46,241 bases of DNA from Verrucomicrobiota bacterium. GTDB taxonomy: Bacteria; Verrucomicrobiota; Verrucomicrobiia; Opitutales; Opitutaceae. Where the stretch lies: contig JAEWNN010000234.1 in NCBI GenBank assembly GCA_023457035.1, positions 1 through 46,241 on the forward strand, written 5' to 3'. Below are positions 24,754-32,428 of the stretch, one piece after another; positions within the stretch are counted from its first letter, which is position 1; each line of letters opens with the position of its first letter. The notes beneath the pieces are model-generated. The model had not been told where the DNA came from. It saw only the letters and a list, made by a program, of their open reading frames with translations, and did not search any database. Position numbers and translations under genes: made by a program.

Positions 24754-24804
24754 GGCCGGCACTGCCGTATCCCGGCTCTCGAGCAACCGCCACCGCGGTC
24801 CCCG

Positions 24805-24909
24805 GCACCGCCCACCACCCACTGTCCACTGTCCACTGGCCACTGGCTACCGGCTACCGCCCCCCGGCTACCGATCAACGGCTACCTGAAACCGTCCACC
24901 GGCTACCGG
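24805..24909 (+). repeat. Heptanucleotide array D, over the recR stop codon
   Basis: Fifteen 7-base units run in register, including CCACTGT twice, CCACTGG twice, then CTACCGG, CTACCGC, CTACCGA, TCAACGG, CCACCGG and CTACCGG. The last unit supplies the recR stop codon (TAG read on the minus strand at 24903-24905). It is the longest array and the C-rich strand points into recR. Confidence 0.88.
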
Positions 24910-25496
24910 TACTCGCGCCGCGCCTCGAGCGCGCTCTTGAGCGTGACGGAGTCGGCGTAGAGCACGCCGCCGCCGCTGGGCAGGCCGAAGCCGATCCGCG
25001 ACACCTTCACCGCGCCCGCCGGGATCTTCTCGGTGATGAAATGGCAGGTCGCCTCGCCCTCGATGTCGTTGGAGAGCGCCAGGATCAGCTCGCGGATCTC
25101 CCCTCCCTGCAGCCGGCGCACGAGCGGTCCGAGGTTGAGATGCTCCGGTCCGACTCCATGGATCGGCGACAGTTTGCCGTGCAGCACGTGGTAGCGCCCG
25201 CGGTAGGCGCCGCTGCGTTCGATCGCCACCAGATCGGGCACCTGCTCGACCACGCACACGATCCCCGCCTCGCGCTTGGGGTCGGCACACACCGCGCAGG
25301 TCTCGCCCTCGGCGAGGTTGCCGCACACCGCGCACCGTCCCACCGCCTTCGCCGCCGCCTCCAGCGCGGCCACGATCTGCGGCAGCCGCTCCGGTCGCTC
25401 GACGAGCAGGTGCAGCGCGATGCGCTCGGCCGAGCGGAAGCCCAGCCCCGGCAGCCGCTTGAGCTGCTGCTGCAACGCCTCGAACGCGGGAGTCAT
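24903..25496 (-). CDS. recR: Recombination protein RecR
   Basis: This 197-residue protein has the N-terminal helix-hairpin-helix (LKRLPGLGFRSAERIALHLL), the four-cysteine zinc finger (Cys55, Cys58, Cys67, Cys70), and a Toprim domain with VCVVEQVPDLVAIERSG and LALSNDIEGEAT. RecR acts with RecO and RecF to load RecA at gaps. The ATG at 25496 gives the normal start; a longer reading would translate the repeat spacer. ybaB lies upstream, as in many bacteria, but here a 120-base spacer made largely of heptad repeats separates them. The last codons run into array D. Confidence 0.96.
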   Translation of the reverse strand: MTPAFEALQQQLKRLPGLGFRSAERIALHLLVERPERLPQIVAALEAAAKAVGRCAVCGNLAEGETCAVCADPKREAGIVCVVEQVPDLVAIERSGAYRGRYHVLHGKLSPIHGVGPEHLNLGPLVRRLQGGEIRELILALSNDIEGEATCHFITEKIPAGAVKVSRIGFGLPSGGGVLYADSVTLKSALEARREYR

Positions 25497-25498
25497 GG

Positions 25499-25533
25499 GA
25501 TTTGCGATTGGAGATTGCCGATTTTCGATTGCT
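25499..25533 (-). repeat. GATT/AATC heptanucleotide array F, against recR start
   Basis: Five units on the plus strand, GATTTGC, GATTGGA, GATTGCC, GATTTTC, GATTGCT, start two bases upstream of the recR ATG. Read toward recR (minus strand) they are AATC-ending heptads. This is the inverted partner of array G. Confidence 0.85.
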
Positions 25534-25583
25534 GGACCGGCTCCTGAGCACGCCCACTTCTCCGGCCCCACATTCCGACCGCC

Positions 25584-25618
25584 CCAAATCGGCAATCGGA
25601 AATCCAAAATCGAAAACT
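25584..25618 (+). repeat. AATC heptanucleotide array G, over the ybaB stop codon
   Basis: Five units, CCAAATC, GGCAATC, GGAAATC, CAAAATC, GAAAACT, run into the ybaB stop codon (TAG on the minus strand at 25617-25619). The array is inverted relative to F across a 50-base unique core. Confidence 0.85.
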
Positions 25619-25925
25619 AGAACATCCCCGGCATCTGGAACGCCGCGGTGATCTTCTGCATCTCGCCCTCGTTGAGCGCCTTCGCCTTCGCGGCGGCCTC
25701 CTGCACGGCGCCCAGCACCGTGTCGGAGACGACCTTAGCGTCCTCCTTGAGAAACTCGGGGTCGAGCTCGAGCGCGACGAACTTGCCCTGGCCGTTGACC
25801 TTGATCTTCACGGCGCCGCCGCCGCTGGAGATGTCGAGTTCCTTCTTCTCCAGCTCCGCCTGCAGAACCTCGATCTGCTTCTGCATCTTCGCCGCCTGTT
25901 TCAACATTTTGCCGAGTCCAGCCAT
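25617..25925 (-). CDS. ybaB: YbaB/EbfC nucleoid-associated protein
   Basis: This 102-residue protein matches the YbaB/EbfC family. An N-terminal helix (MLKQAAKMQKQIEVLQAELEKKELDISSGGGAVKIKVNG) leads into LDPEFLKEDAKVVSDTVLGAVQEA, and it ends in the usual Met-rich PGMF. These dimers bind DNA and are almost always near dnaX and recR. The ATG was chosen because it gives the standard MAGLGKMLKQ-type start. dnaX is not adjacent here. Confidence 0.95.
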   Translation of the reverse strand: MAGLGKMLKQAAKMQKQIEVLQAELEKKELDISSGGGAVKIKVNGQGKFVALELDPEFLKEDAKVVSDTVLGAVQEAAAKAKALNEGEMQKITAAFQMPGMF

Positions 25926-26040
25926 GGTACGAAATGGGTTTTGGGTTGAGCCCGCGAGCGTCCGGACCGCCACGCCGCGACGCAACGGAAAACTCCATCG
26001 CCGGACACTTCGGTCAACTCCGCGCCCCCGCCATGCAAGT

Positions 26041-26571
26041 TCACCACTTCAGCATCCACGGGCCCCAGTGGATGCCGGTATCCAGCGGCGGCTCGTCCGC
26101 CAGTCGCAGATCGTAACGGAGCCGGCGCCCAACCGTCCGCCCCGCCCGGTCGCACGAGAATCCGAGCTCGGCGTACAGCGCCGTCGAGGCCGCATCGGAC
26201 TCGTTCGTGTCGAGCGACAACGCCGTGCACCCCGCCGAGCGCGCCTCCCCGATCGCATGCTCGAGCAACCGCCGCCCGATGCCGCGCCGCCGCGCCGGTT
26301 CCACGACAAAGAGATCCTCCAACACCGCGGCGCCACCGCCCGCCCACAGGGAGAGGTGTCGCCGCTGCAGCGCGTAGCCGAGCAGCTCCGGGCCCGCCGC
26401 CGCGACCCCGAGCGTCACCGCCGGGTCGGCCTGCAGGCGCTCCAGCCGGCGCGCGATCTCGCTGCGCGTCGGCCGCTCGCGCCCGAGCAGATCGCGAAAA
26501 CCCGCGACCAAGTGGGTCACGCCCGGCAGGTCGCGCGGACCTGCGCGGCGGACGATGAGCTGTGTATGCAT
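26041..26571 (-). CDS. GNAT-family N-acetyltransferase
   Basis: This 176-residue cytosolic enzyme has the acetyl-CoA-binding motif A (VLEDLFVVEPARRRGIGRRLLEHAI) and the closing ALYAELGF segment. It transfers an acetyl group from acetyl-CoA to an unknown amine. Start at ATG with IVRRAGPRDLPGVTHLV, the usual beta-1/alpha-1 opening. It lies on the same strand as ybaB and the SDR gene, but spacing (over 100 bases each side) does not require an operon. Confidence 0.9.
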   Translation of the reverse strand: MHTQLIVRRAGPRDLPGVTHLVAGFRDLLGRERPTRSEIARRLERLQADPAVTLGVAAAGPELLGYALQRRHLSLWAGGGAAVLEDLFVVEPARRRGIGRRLLEHAIGEARSAGCTALSLDTNESDAASTALYAELGFSCDRAGRTVGRRLRYDLRLADEPPLDTGIHWGPWMLKW

Positions 26572-26645
26572 ACCTTCCTCAACGGTCGCGCGCGACCGGT
26601 ATTCAAGCGCTCGACTTCACCACCATTGCGCTCAGTCCGCCCGGG

Positions 26646-26680
26646 CCACCGCCTACCGCCCACCGCCTACCGTTCACCGG
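26646..26680 (+). repeat. Heptanucleotide array E, over the SDR stop codon
   Basis: Five units run in register (CCACCGC, CTACCGC, CCACCGC, CTACCGT, TCACCGG). The last contains the TGA stop (minus strand, 26674-26676) of the SDR gene. The C-rich strand points into the gene. Confidence 0.8.
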
Positions 26681-27600
26681 CTCCGCAGGATCGCCTCGTA
26701 ACCCGCGCGATAGTCCGCAAACCCCGGTTGCCAACCCAGCACGCGCCGAATCTTCTCGGCCACGATGATCCGGTCCGGGGCACGCCGCCGCCCACCGAAC
26801 GGATTCGCCCCAACAGCCACCTCGGCCGCATCGCCGAATCTCGGGCACACCACCCCCAGCCGTCGCGCCAGCCACTCGGCGACCTCGGCACGGCTCGCCG
26901 GCGCGTTGTCGCTCAGGTTGAAGATCTCGTCGCGCACCGCCGCGGGCGCCCCGAAGCAGGACCAGACCGCACCCGCCGCATCGTCGCGGTGGATCAGGTT
27001 CATCCGGTGCGCGGGATCACCCACCATCGGTCCTCCCGTGCGGAGCTGATCGAGCAGACCGTGACGACCCGGCCCGTAGATCCCGGCCAACCGCAGCACG
27101 AACCACCGCCAGCCCACGCCCGCGGCGGCCCTTGCGAGCTCGGTCTCCGCTTCGCGCAGCAGCGGCCCCGTCTCGCCTGCGCCCGCGGTCGGTGCCGTCT
27201 CATCGACCCGCGCGCCACCACCCTGTGGGTACACGCCCGTGCTGCTGGTGTAGGCGATCGTGCCACCGCGCGGCTGCCCGGCGAGCCAGCGTCCGACCGA
27301 GCGCATCCCCTCGACATAGCTGTGCCGGTAGCCGGTCGCGCAGCCACCGCCCGCGCTCACGCAATTGAGCACGAAGTCGAACGGCCCCGCCGCCGCGGCC
27401 TGCCACGCGTCGCCCGCGAGATCGGCTTCGATCACCTGCGCGCAACCGGCCGCCCGCAGCGCCGCCGCCGTCGCGCCGTTGCGCGTCAACGCGGTGACCC
27501 GCAGCCCGCGCGCGAGCGCCTCGCGCACGAACGCTCCGCCTACGTAGCCGGCCCCGAGCACCAGCACCGTCCGGCCCGCCCAGGTTGTCGCGTCGTCCAT
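26674..27600 (-). CDS. NAD-dependent epimerase/dehydratase-like SDR
   Basis: This 308-residue protein has an N-terminal dinucleotide-binding motif VLVLGAGYVGGAFVREAL and the extended-SDR active-site region YTSSTGVYPQGG. Further family segments are WFVLRLAGIYGPGRHGLLDQL and NLIHRDDAAGAVW. It resembles the YeeZ-like branch, whose substrates are not known. Start at the ATG with MDDATTWAGRTVLVLG. Its final codons merge with heptad array E. The DJ-1 gene is divergent, 54 bases away. Confidence 0.88.
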   Translation of the reverse strand: MDDATTWAGRTVLVLGAGYVGGAFVREALARGLRVTALTRNGATAAALRAAGCAQVIEADLAGDAWQAAAAGPFDFVLNCVSAGGGCATGYRHSYVEGMRSVGRWLAGQPRGGTIAYTSSTGVYPQGGGARVDETAPTAGAGETGPLLREAETELARAAAGVGWRWFVLRLAGIYGPGRHGLLDQLRTGGPMVGDPAHRMNLIHRDDAAGAVWSCFGAPAAVRDEIFNLSDNAPASRAEVAEWLARRLGVVCPRFGDAAEVAVGANPFGGRRRAPDRIIVAEKIRRVLGWQPGFADYRAGYEAILRSR

Positions 27601-27654
27601 GCAGGCGACAGAAACGCCGTTGCGACCGCGGCCAAGCACTTTACGCTCCCGCGC

Positions 27655-28203
27655 ATGAGTTCCGCTCCCTCCGTGCTGGTGGTCCTGATGAACGGGTTCG
27701 AGGAGATCGAGGCCGTCGCCCCGATCGATCTGCTCCGCCGCGCCGGCGCGCGGGTGGTCCTCGCTTCGCTCGGGCCGGAACCCACGGTCATCGGACGCTG
27801 CAACCTCGCGCTGCTCGCCGAGACGACCCTCGCCGTGGCTGCGCAGCAGCCCTACGATCTGATCTTCCTGCCCGGCGGGCCCGGCGTGAAACACCTCCGC
27901 GCCGATGCGCGCGTCGTCCCCCTCGTGCAGGCCCAGGTCGCCGCCGGCCGGCTCGTGGCCGCGATCTGCGCCGCACCGCTCGTGCTGCACGATGCCGGCC
28001 TGCTCGCCGGCCGCCGCTACACCGCCTTCCCGGCCACCCAGGACGAACTCCCGCACATCCTCCACGACCAGCGCGTGGTCGAGGACGGACCGCTCCTCAC
28101 CTCGCGCGGCGCCGGCACGGCATTGGATCTCGGTTACGCGATGGTTGCGCGGCTGTTCTCCCCGGCCAAGGCCGAGGAGCTGCGCCGGCAGATCTGCGCC
28201 TGA
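27655..28203 (+). CDS. DJ-1/PfpI family protein (YajL-like)
   Basis: This 182-residue protein has the family glutamate (Glu16/17 in NGFEEIEAV), FLPGGPGVKHL, and the nucleophile elbow AAICAAPLVL with Cys105, followed by GLLAGRRYTAFP. Spacing matches YajL/DJ-1, which act as oxidative-stress chaperones or glyoxal- and glycation-related enzymes; the exact activity is debated. Start ATG is 5' of MSSAPSVLVVLMNGF. It stands alone on the plus strand, followed by 190 bases without a gene. Confidence 0.92.
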   Translation: MSSAPSVLVVLMNGFEEIEAVAPIDLLRRAGARVVLASLGPEPTVIGRCNLALLAETTLAVAAQQPYDLIFLPGGPGVKHLRADARVVPLVQAQVAAGRLVAAICAAPLVLHDAGLLAGRRYTAFPATQDELPHILHDQRVVEDGPLLTSRGAGTALDLGYAMVARLFSPAKAEELRRQICA

Positions 28204-28393
28204 GCGCCGGAACGTGGCCCGGCCTGCCGGCCCGCACCACCGCGGGCGGACCGCGGAGCGGCCCCGCCGCCTGGTAAGCAGCCCGTAAACCTCGCGTTCT
28301 CCCCGGCGGCGGCGTGCCCGCCCGCCAACTTCACACTCGCCCGCCCCCCGGGCTGCTCCTCCAATCGGACCACATCGCCACCACGGCAGCATC

Positions 28394-29614
28394 ATGGCCC
28401 GTATCCGCCTCCTGATCGGATCCCACCTCTGCACCGCCACCCGCGCCCGCCGGGTTGCCCGCACGCTCGCCGAAGCCGGCCACGACGTCACGATCCAGGG
28501 CGCGTGGTACGACCGCACCCTGATCGCCCGCGACGAAAGCCTGCTGCTGAAGGCGCCCTACCACTTCGAGCCGGTCGTGAATCTGTGCCGACATGGATTC
28601 GTCCCGCGCCTGCGCCGCCGCCTCGGGCTCGAGCGCTGGCGCCGATTCGGACGTTTCTCCCCCCACGGGCTCGGCTACGGCGTGAGCGAACACCTCCGCG
28701 CCGCGCAGACCGCCGCCGCCGACCTCACGATCGCCCATTCGGCCGGTACGCTCTGGGTCGCCGAGCGCCTCGCCGCCCAGCGTTTCCGCGTCGGCGTCGA
28801 TTTCGAGGACTGGTTCTCCGAGATCGTCCGCCCCGATCAGGTTCGGCGCTATCCCGTCGAGCCCCTGCGCAACCTCGAGCGCACTTTGCTGCGCGTCGCC
28901 CGGTACCGCCTCGCCCCCTCGCGCGCGATGGCCCGCGCGCTGGGCGAGTTCGCCGGGGTGGAGCCGCCGCACCCCGTCTACAACGTCTTCCCGCTGGCGG
29001 ACCTCCACGCCCCGGCGCCGCCCGCCACCGACCGGCGCAACCACCGCTTGCCCTCGCTCTACTGGGCCGAGGAGCGCATCGAACCCGGCCGCGGCCTCCG
29101 CGCGCTCTTCGGCGCCCTGCCCCACCTCCACCACCCGGTCGAGGTCCACTTGCGCGGCGAACTCTCCGGCCACGACAGGAAGTGGTTCTGCCACGAGGTG
29201 CCCGCCGACTGGCGCGAGCGTATCATCGTGCACCCCACGGTGCACGCCAGCGAGCAGCTGCCGCGCATCGCCAGCCACGACATTGGGCTCGCGCTCGAGT
29301 CCGGCGCCACCCGCGGTCGCGACCTCACCATCGCGAACAAGACTTTCCACTACCTGCTCGCCGGCCTCGCCGTGGCCGCCACCGACACCACCGGACACGA
29401 GGAGATCGCCGACACCGCCGCCGGGGCCGCGATGAAACTGGTTCCACCGGACGACCCCATCGCACTCGCCACGGCGCTCGATGTCTGGCTCGCCTTCCCC
29501 GAGCATCTCAAGCTCGCCCGCAAGGCGGCGGTGCGGGCGACCAAGGAAATCTTCTGCTGGGAGCAAGTCCGCGAGGGACTGCTCGACGAGGTCGCCCTCG
29601 CCCTTTCCGACTGA
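28394..29614 (+). CDS. GT-B-fold glycosyltransferase-like protein
   Basis: This 406-residue cytosolic protein has an N-terminal Rossmann-like half and a C-terminal half with the GT4-type donor region. The late segment IASHDIGLALESGATRGRDLTIANKTFHYLLAGLAVAATDT resembles the ending of group 1 glycosyltransferases. Sugar and acceptor cannot be told. The next gene, 57 bases downstream, is a second GT-B-like protein, so the pair may build the same glycan. Confidence 0.72.
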   Translation: MARIRLLIGSHLCTATRARRVARTLAEAGHDVTIQGAWYDRTLIARDESLLLKAPYHFEPVVNLCRHGFVPRLRRRLGLERWRRFGRFSPHGLGYGVSEHLRAAQTAAADLTIAHSAGTLWVAERLAAQRFRVGVDFEDWFSEIVRPDQVRRYPVEPLRNLERTLLRVARYRLAPSRAMARALGEFAGVEPPHPVYNVFPLADLHAPAPPATDRRNHRLPSLYWAEERIEPGRGLRALFGALPHLHHPVEVHLRGELSGHDRKWFCHEVPADWRERIIVHPTVHASEQLPRIASHDIGLALESGATRGRDLTIANKTFHYLLAGLAVAATDTTGHEEIADTAAGAAMKLVPPDDPIALATALDVWLAFPEHLKLARKAAVRATKEIFCWEQVREGLLDEVALALSD

Positions 29615-29671
29615 TTTGCCGCCGACGTTTGCCTCGCCCCGTGACCAGAGCAACCTAGCGCTTCCGTCCGG

Positions 29672-30778
29672 ATGAGAATCGTCCACGTCGCTCCCCGCCT
29701 GCACGGCACCACGGCCGACATCGATTGCGCCGTACGCGGTCTTGCCGCAGCCCAGGCGAAGGCGAGCAGTGGACTGGTCGAGGTGGTCGCCGCCGCGCGC
29801 GACCCCAAGCAGACACAGCTTGGCGAACTCGCTCTGCGACTCCTGCCGACCGACCGGCCCCGCTGGTTCGGGCGCTCGCGGGCCTTGCGGCACCACCTCG
29901 CCAACCGCCCGTTCGAGCTCGTGCATGCCCACTGCCCTGGGCAGCGCAGCCTGCACTACGCCTATCTCGCCGCCCAGCGCCACGGGGCCCCGCTCGTGGT
30001 CTCACCGACGGGGAAGTTCGGCCTCGGCACCCGCGAACGATTCCGTTTCCGCTGCGCGCTCCATCGCCTCGTCACCCACCCGCAAGCGCTCGAACAGGCC
30101 GCCGGCTGGCATGCCACCAGCGCCGAGGAGGCCGGTGCCATCCGCGCCTGCGGCTTCACGCAACCCATCTGCGTCGCCCCGCCCGGCGTCTCCGTTCCAT
30201 CCACGGCCGCGCTCGCCGACGCGCGCGACTGGTGGTGCGTCCGCCACCCCGTCCTCGCCGGACGCCCCGTGGCGCTCTGCCTCGCCGCCGCGCCGGGCGG
30301 CGCACGCCTGCGCGAGTTCATCGGACTCTGGACGGAGGCCGCGCCCGCCGACTGGCTGCTGCTCGTCGTCGCCCCCGGCGGTGCCGCCGCCGAGTCCGCC
30401 GTGCAGGCGGCTCGTCCCCACTCCACGGATCGCGTGCTCGTCGCCCCGCCGGGCGAGCGGCCGCCGCACGCCGTCGCCCGGATCTTCCTGAGTTACTGGG
30501 CTACGGATACAGTCTTGGCCGACGTCGCCGCTGCGCTAGCCGCCGGCCTGCCGGCGCTGGTGACCGCCGATGCGCCCTGGAGCCGGCTCGACCGCGACCG
30601 CGCCGGCTGGTGCGTCCCCCGGCAGGAGTTCGGCGCGGCGCTGCGCCGCGCACTCGCGCTCGGGCCGGAAGGGCTGGCGGAGCTGGGGCAAACCGCCCGC
30701 GAACTCGCCCGGCGGGAGTTCGACTGGGCTCACACCGCGGAGTTGCTGCTGGCCTTCTATCGCAACCTGCGGCGCTGA
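29672..30778 (+). CDS. Second GT-B-like glycosyltransferase
   Basis: This 368-residue protein starts MRIVHVAPRLHG, as group 1 glycosyltransferases do, then VHAHCPGQRSLHYA and PLVVSPTGKFGLG. The C-terminal half (FLSYWATDTVLADVAAALAAGLPALVTADAPW, then GWCVP) is like a donor-binding domain, but the usual E-x7-E motif is not clear, so it may be a diverged or inactive member. It follows the other glycosyltransferase-like gene by 57 bases on the same strand. Confidence 0.65.
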   Translation: MRIVHVAPRLHGTTADIDCAVRGLAAAQAKASSGLVEVVAAARDPKQTQLGELALRLLPTDRPRWFGRSRALRHHLANRPFELVHAHCPGQRSLHYAYLAAQRHGAPLVVSPTGKFGLGTRERFRFRCALHRLVTHPQALEQAAGWHATSAEEAGAIRACGFTQPICVAPPGVSVPSTAALADARDWWCVRHPVLAGRPVALCLAAAPGGARLREFIGLWTEAAPADWLLLVVAPGGAAAESAVQAARPHSTDRVLVAPPGERPPHAVARIFLSYWATDTVLADVAAALAAGLPALVTADAPWSRLDRDRAGWCVPRQEFGAALRRALALGPEGLAELGQTARELARREFDWAHTAELLLAFYRNLRR

Positions 30779-30877
30779 CTCCGGCCCGGGGACACGCCAC
30801 GCGGATCGTTGCTCCGGTGGCACCACGATTTGCTTCGCCGGCCTCGGCCTTCATGCTGGGCTCCCTCCGTTCACCGC

Positions 30878-32269
30878 ATGCCTCACTACGACTTCCTGGT
30901 TCTCGGCGGCGGCAGCGCCGGCTTCAACGCCGCGCGCGTCGCCCGCGACTTCACCGACCGCGTCGCGATCGTCGACGCCGCGCCCGCGCTCGGCGGTCTC
31001 TGCATCCTGCGCGGCTGCATGCCCTCGAAGACGCTGCTCTACAGCGCCGAGGTGCTGCACCTCGCGCAGCAGGCCGCCAAGTTCGGTCTCGCGATCGACG
31101 GCGCCCGTGCCGACATGGCCGCGCTCCACGCGCGCAAGCTCGCCGTGATCGGCGAGTTCGCCTCGTACCGCGAACAGGTAATGAACTCCGGTCGCTACAT
31201 GATCCATCGCGCCGCCGCGCATTTCGTCGACCCGCACACCGTCGCCCTCGACAACGGTGAGACGCTCACGGCCGACCGTATCCTGATCGCCACCGGCTCG
31301 CGCGTGAGCTGGCCGGCCGTGCCCGGCCTCGCCGAATCCAAACCGTGGACGAGCGACGATGTGCTCGAGCTCGATGTCCTCCCCGAGAGCGTGGTCGTGC
31401 TCGGCGGGGGTGTCGTCGCGTGCGAACTCGCGCAACTGCTCCGGCGGCTCGGATCGCAGGTCACGCAGATCCAGCGTTCGCCCCACGTGCTCAAGGAGTT
31501 CGCACCCGCGGTCTCCGCGGTGGTCGAGCGCGCGTTCGCCGACGAAGGGATCGAGCTCCTCACCGGCACCTCGCTGCGACAGGTTCGCCGCACGCCCGAC
31601 GGCTTCGAGGTCGAGTTTCTCCACGAGGGAGAACCGCTCGTGCGCCGCGCCCGGCATCTGCTCAACGCCCTCGGCCGCGAGCCCGACACCGCCGCGCTCA
31701 ACCTCGCCGCGGCCGGCATCGCCACCGAGCCGAACGGACGGATCCGCATCAACGAGTGGCAGCAGACCGCGCAACCGCACGTCTACGCCGGGGGCGACTG
31801 CACCGGGCCGTTCGAGATCGTGCACACCGCCGTGGCGCAGGGCGAACTCGCCGCCCGCCACGCGTTCGGCCGGCCGGGCCTGAAGCCGGTCGACTACAGC
31901 GGCCTCGTGCAGGTCGTGTTCACCGACCCGCAAGTCGCGGTGGTCGGTCGCTCCGAGAAGGAGCTGGCGGAGGCCGGCATCGCGTATTCTGCCGCCAGCT
32001 ACCCCTTCGACGACCACGGCAAGTCGATCCTCATGGAGGCGAAATACGGCCACGTGAAGGTGATCGCCGAGGAGGCGACCGCGCGCGTGCTCGGTGCGGA
32101 GATCGTCGGCAAGGACGCCGGGGAACTGATCCACATCTTCAGCGTCGCGATCGCAATGCGCGCCACCGTGCACGATCTGCTGCGGGCCCATTGGTACCAC
32201 CCGACCCTCGCCGAAATCGTCACCTACCCGCTCGAGGAGCTCGCCGAGAAGATCCCGGCTCAGGTGTAG
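30878..32269 (+). CDS. Dihydrolipoamide dehydrogenase-like flavin disulfide reductase
   Basis: This 463-residue protein has the FAD motif LVLGGGSAGFNAAR, the redox disulfide GGLCILRGCMPSK (Cys42, Cys47), the NAD(P) motif VVVLGGGVVACELAQLL, and HVYAGGDCTGPFEIVHTA. A C-terminal dimer domain ends in HWYHPTLAEIV, which supplies the base histidine. No heavy-metal N-terminal domain or C-terminal CC is present, so it is not a classic mercuric reductase. No lipoyl complex genes are nearby; the substrate is unknown. ATG chosen at the start of MPHYDFLVLGGG. Confidence 0.9.
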   Translation: MPHYDFLVLGGGSAGFNAARVARDFTDRVAIVDAAPALGGLCILRGCMPSKTLLYSAEVLHLAQQAAKFGLAIDGARADMAALHARKLAVIGEFASYREQVMNSGRYMIHRAAAHFVDPHTVALDNGETLTADRILIATGSRVSWPAVPGLAESKPWTSDDVLELDVLPESVVVLGGGVVACELAQLLRRLGSQVTQIQRSPHVLKEFAPAVSAVVERAFADEGIELLTGTSLRQVRRTPDGFEVEFLHEGEPLVRRARHLLNALGREPDTAALNLAAAGIATEPNGRIRINEWQQTAQPHVYAGGDCTGPFEIVHTAVAQGELAARHAFGRPGLKPVDYSGLVQVVFTDPQVAVVGRSEKELAEAGIAYSAASYPFDDHGKSILMEAKYGHVKVIAEEATARVLGAEIVGKDAGELIHIFSVAIAMRATVHDLLRAHWYHPTLAEIVTYPLEELAEKIPAQV

Positions 32270-32380
32270 CAGCTTCCATGGTAAGGCGCCTTCTCTCGCA
32301 GGTTCTTCCGCGGGTGGAACGAAACCGCCGTCACCAGGATCAAGTCCCCGGCGAGGTTCCCATCGCTGGCCGGAGCAGGC

Positions 32381-32405
32381 GGGCGTTTCGGAGAAACGCC
32401 CCTAC
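32381..32405 (-). repeat. GTAGG hairpin H5
   Basis: On the minus strand, GTAG(G) precedes perfect 9-bp arms GGGCGTTTC and GAAACGCCC around a TCC loop. It lies between the convergent disulfide reductase and hisA genes and might act as a bidirectional terminator. Confidence 0.7.
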
Positions 32406-32428
32406 CCAAGCTCACCTCACACGCCGCC

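Noticed and set aside
25499..25618. recR-ybaB repeats as a small CRISPR array
   Set aside because: Units are 7 bases with no unique spacers between them and they are inverted about a core.
30878..32269. Mercuric reductase
   Set aside because: No N-terminal metal domain, no C-terminal cysteine pair and no mer genes nearby.
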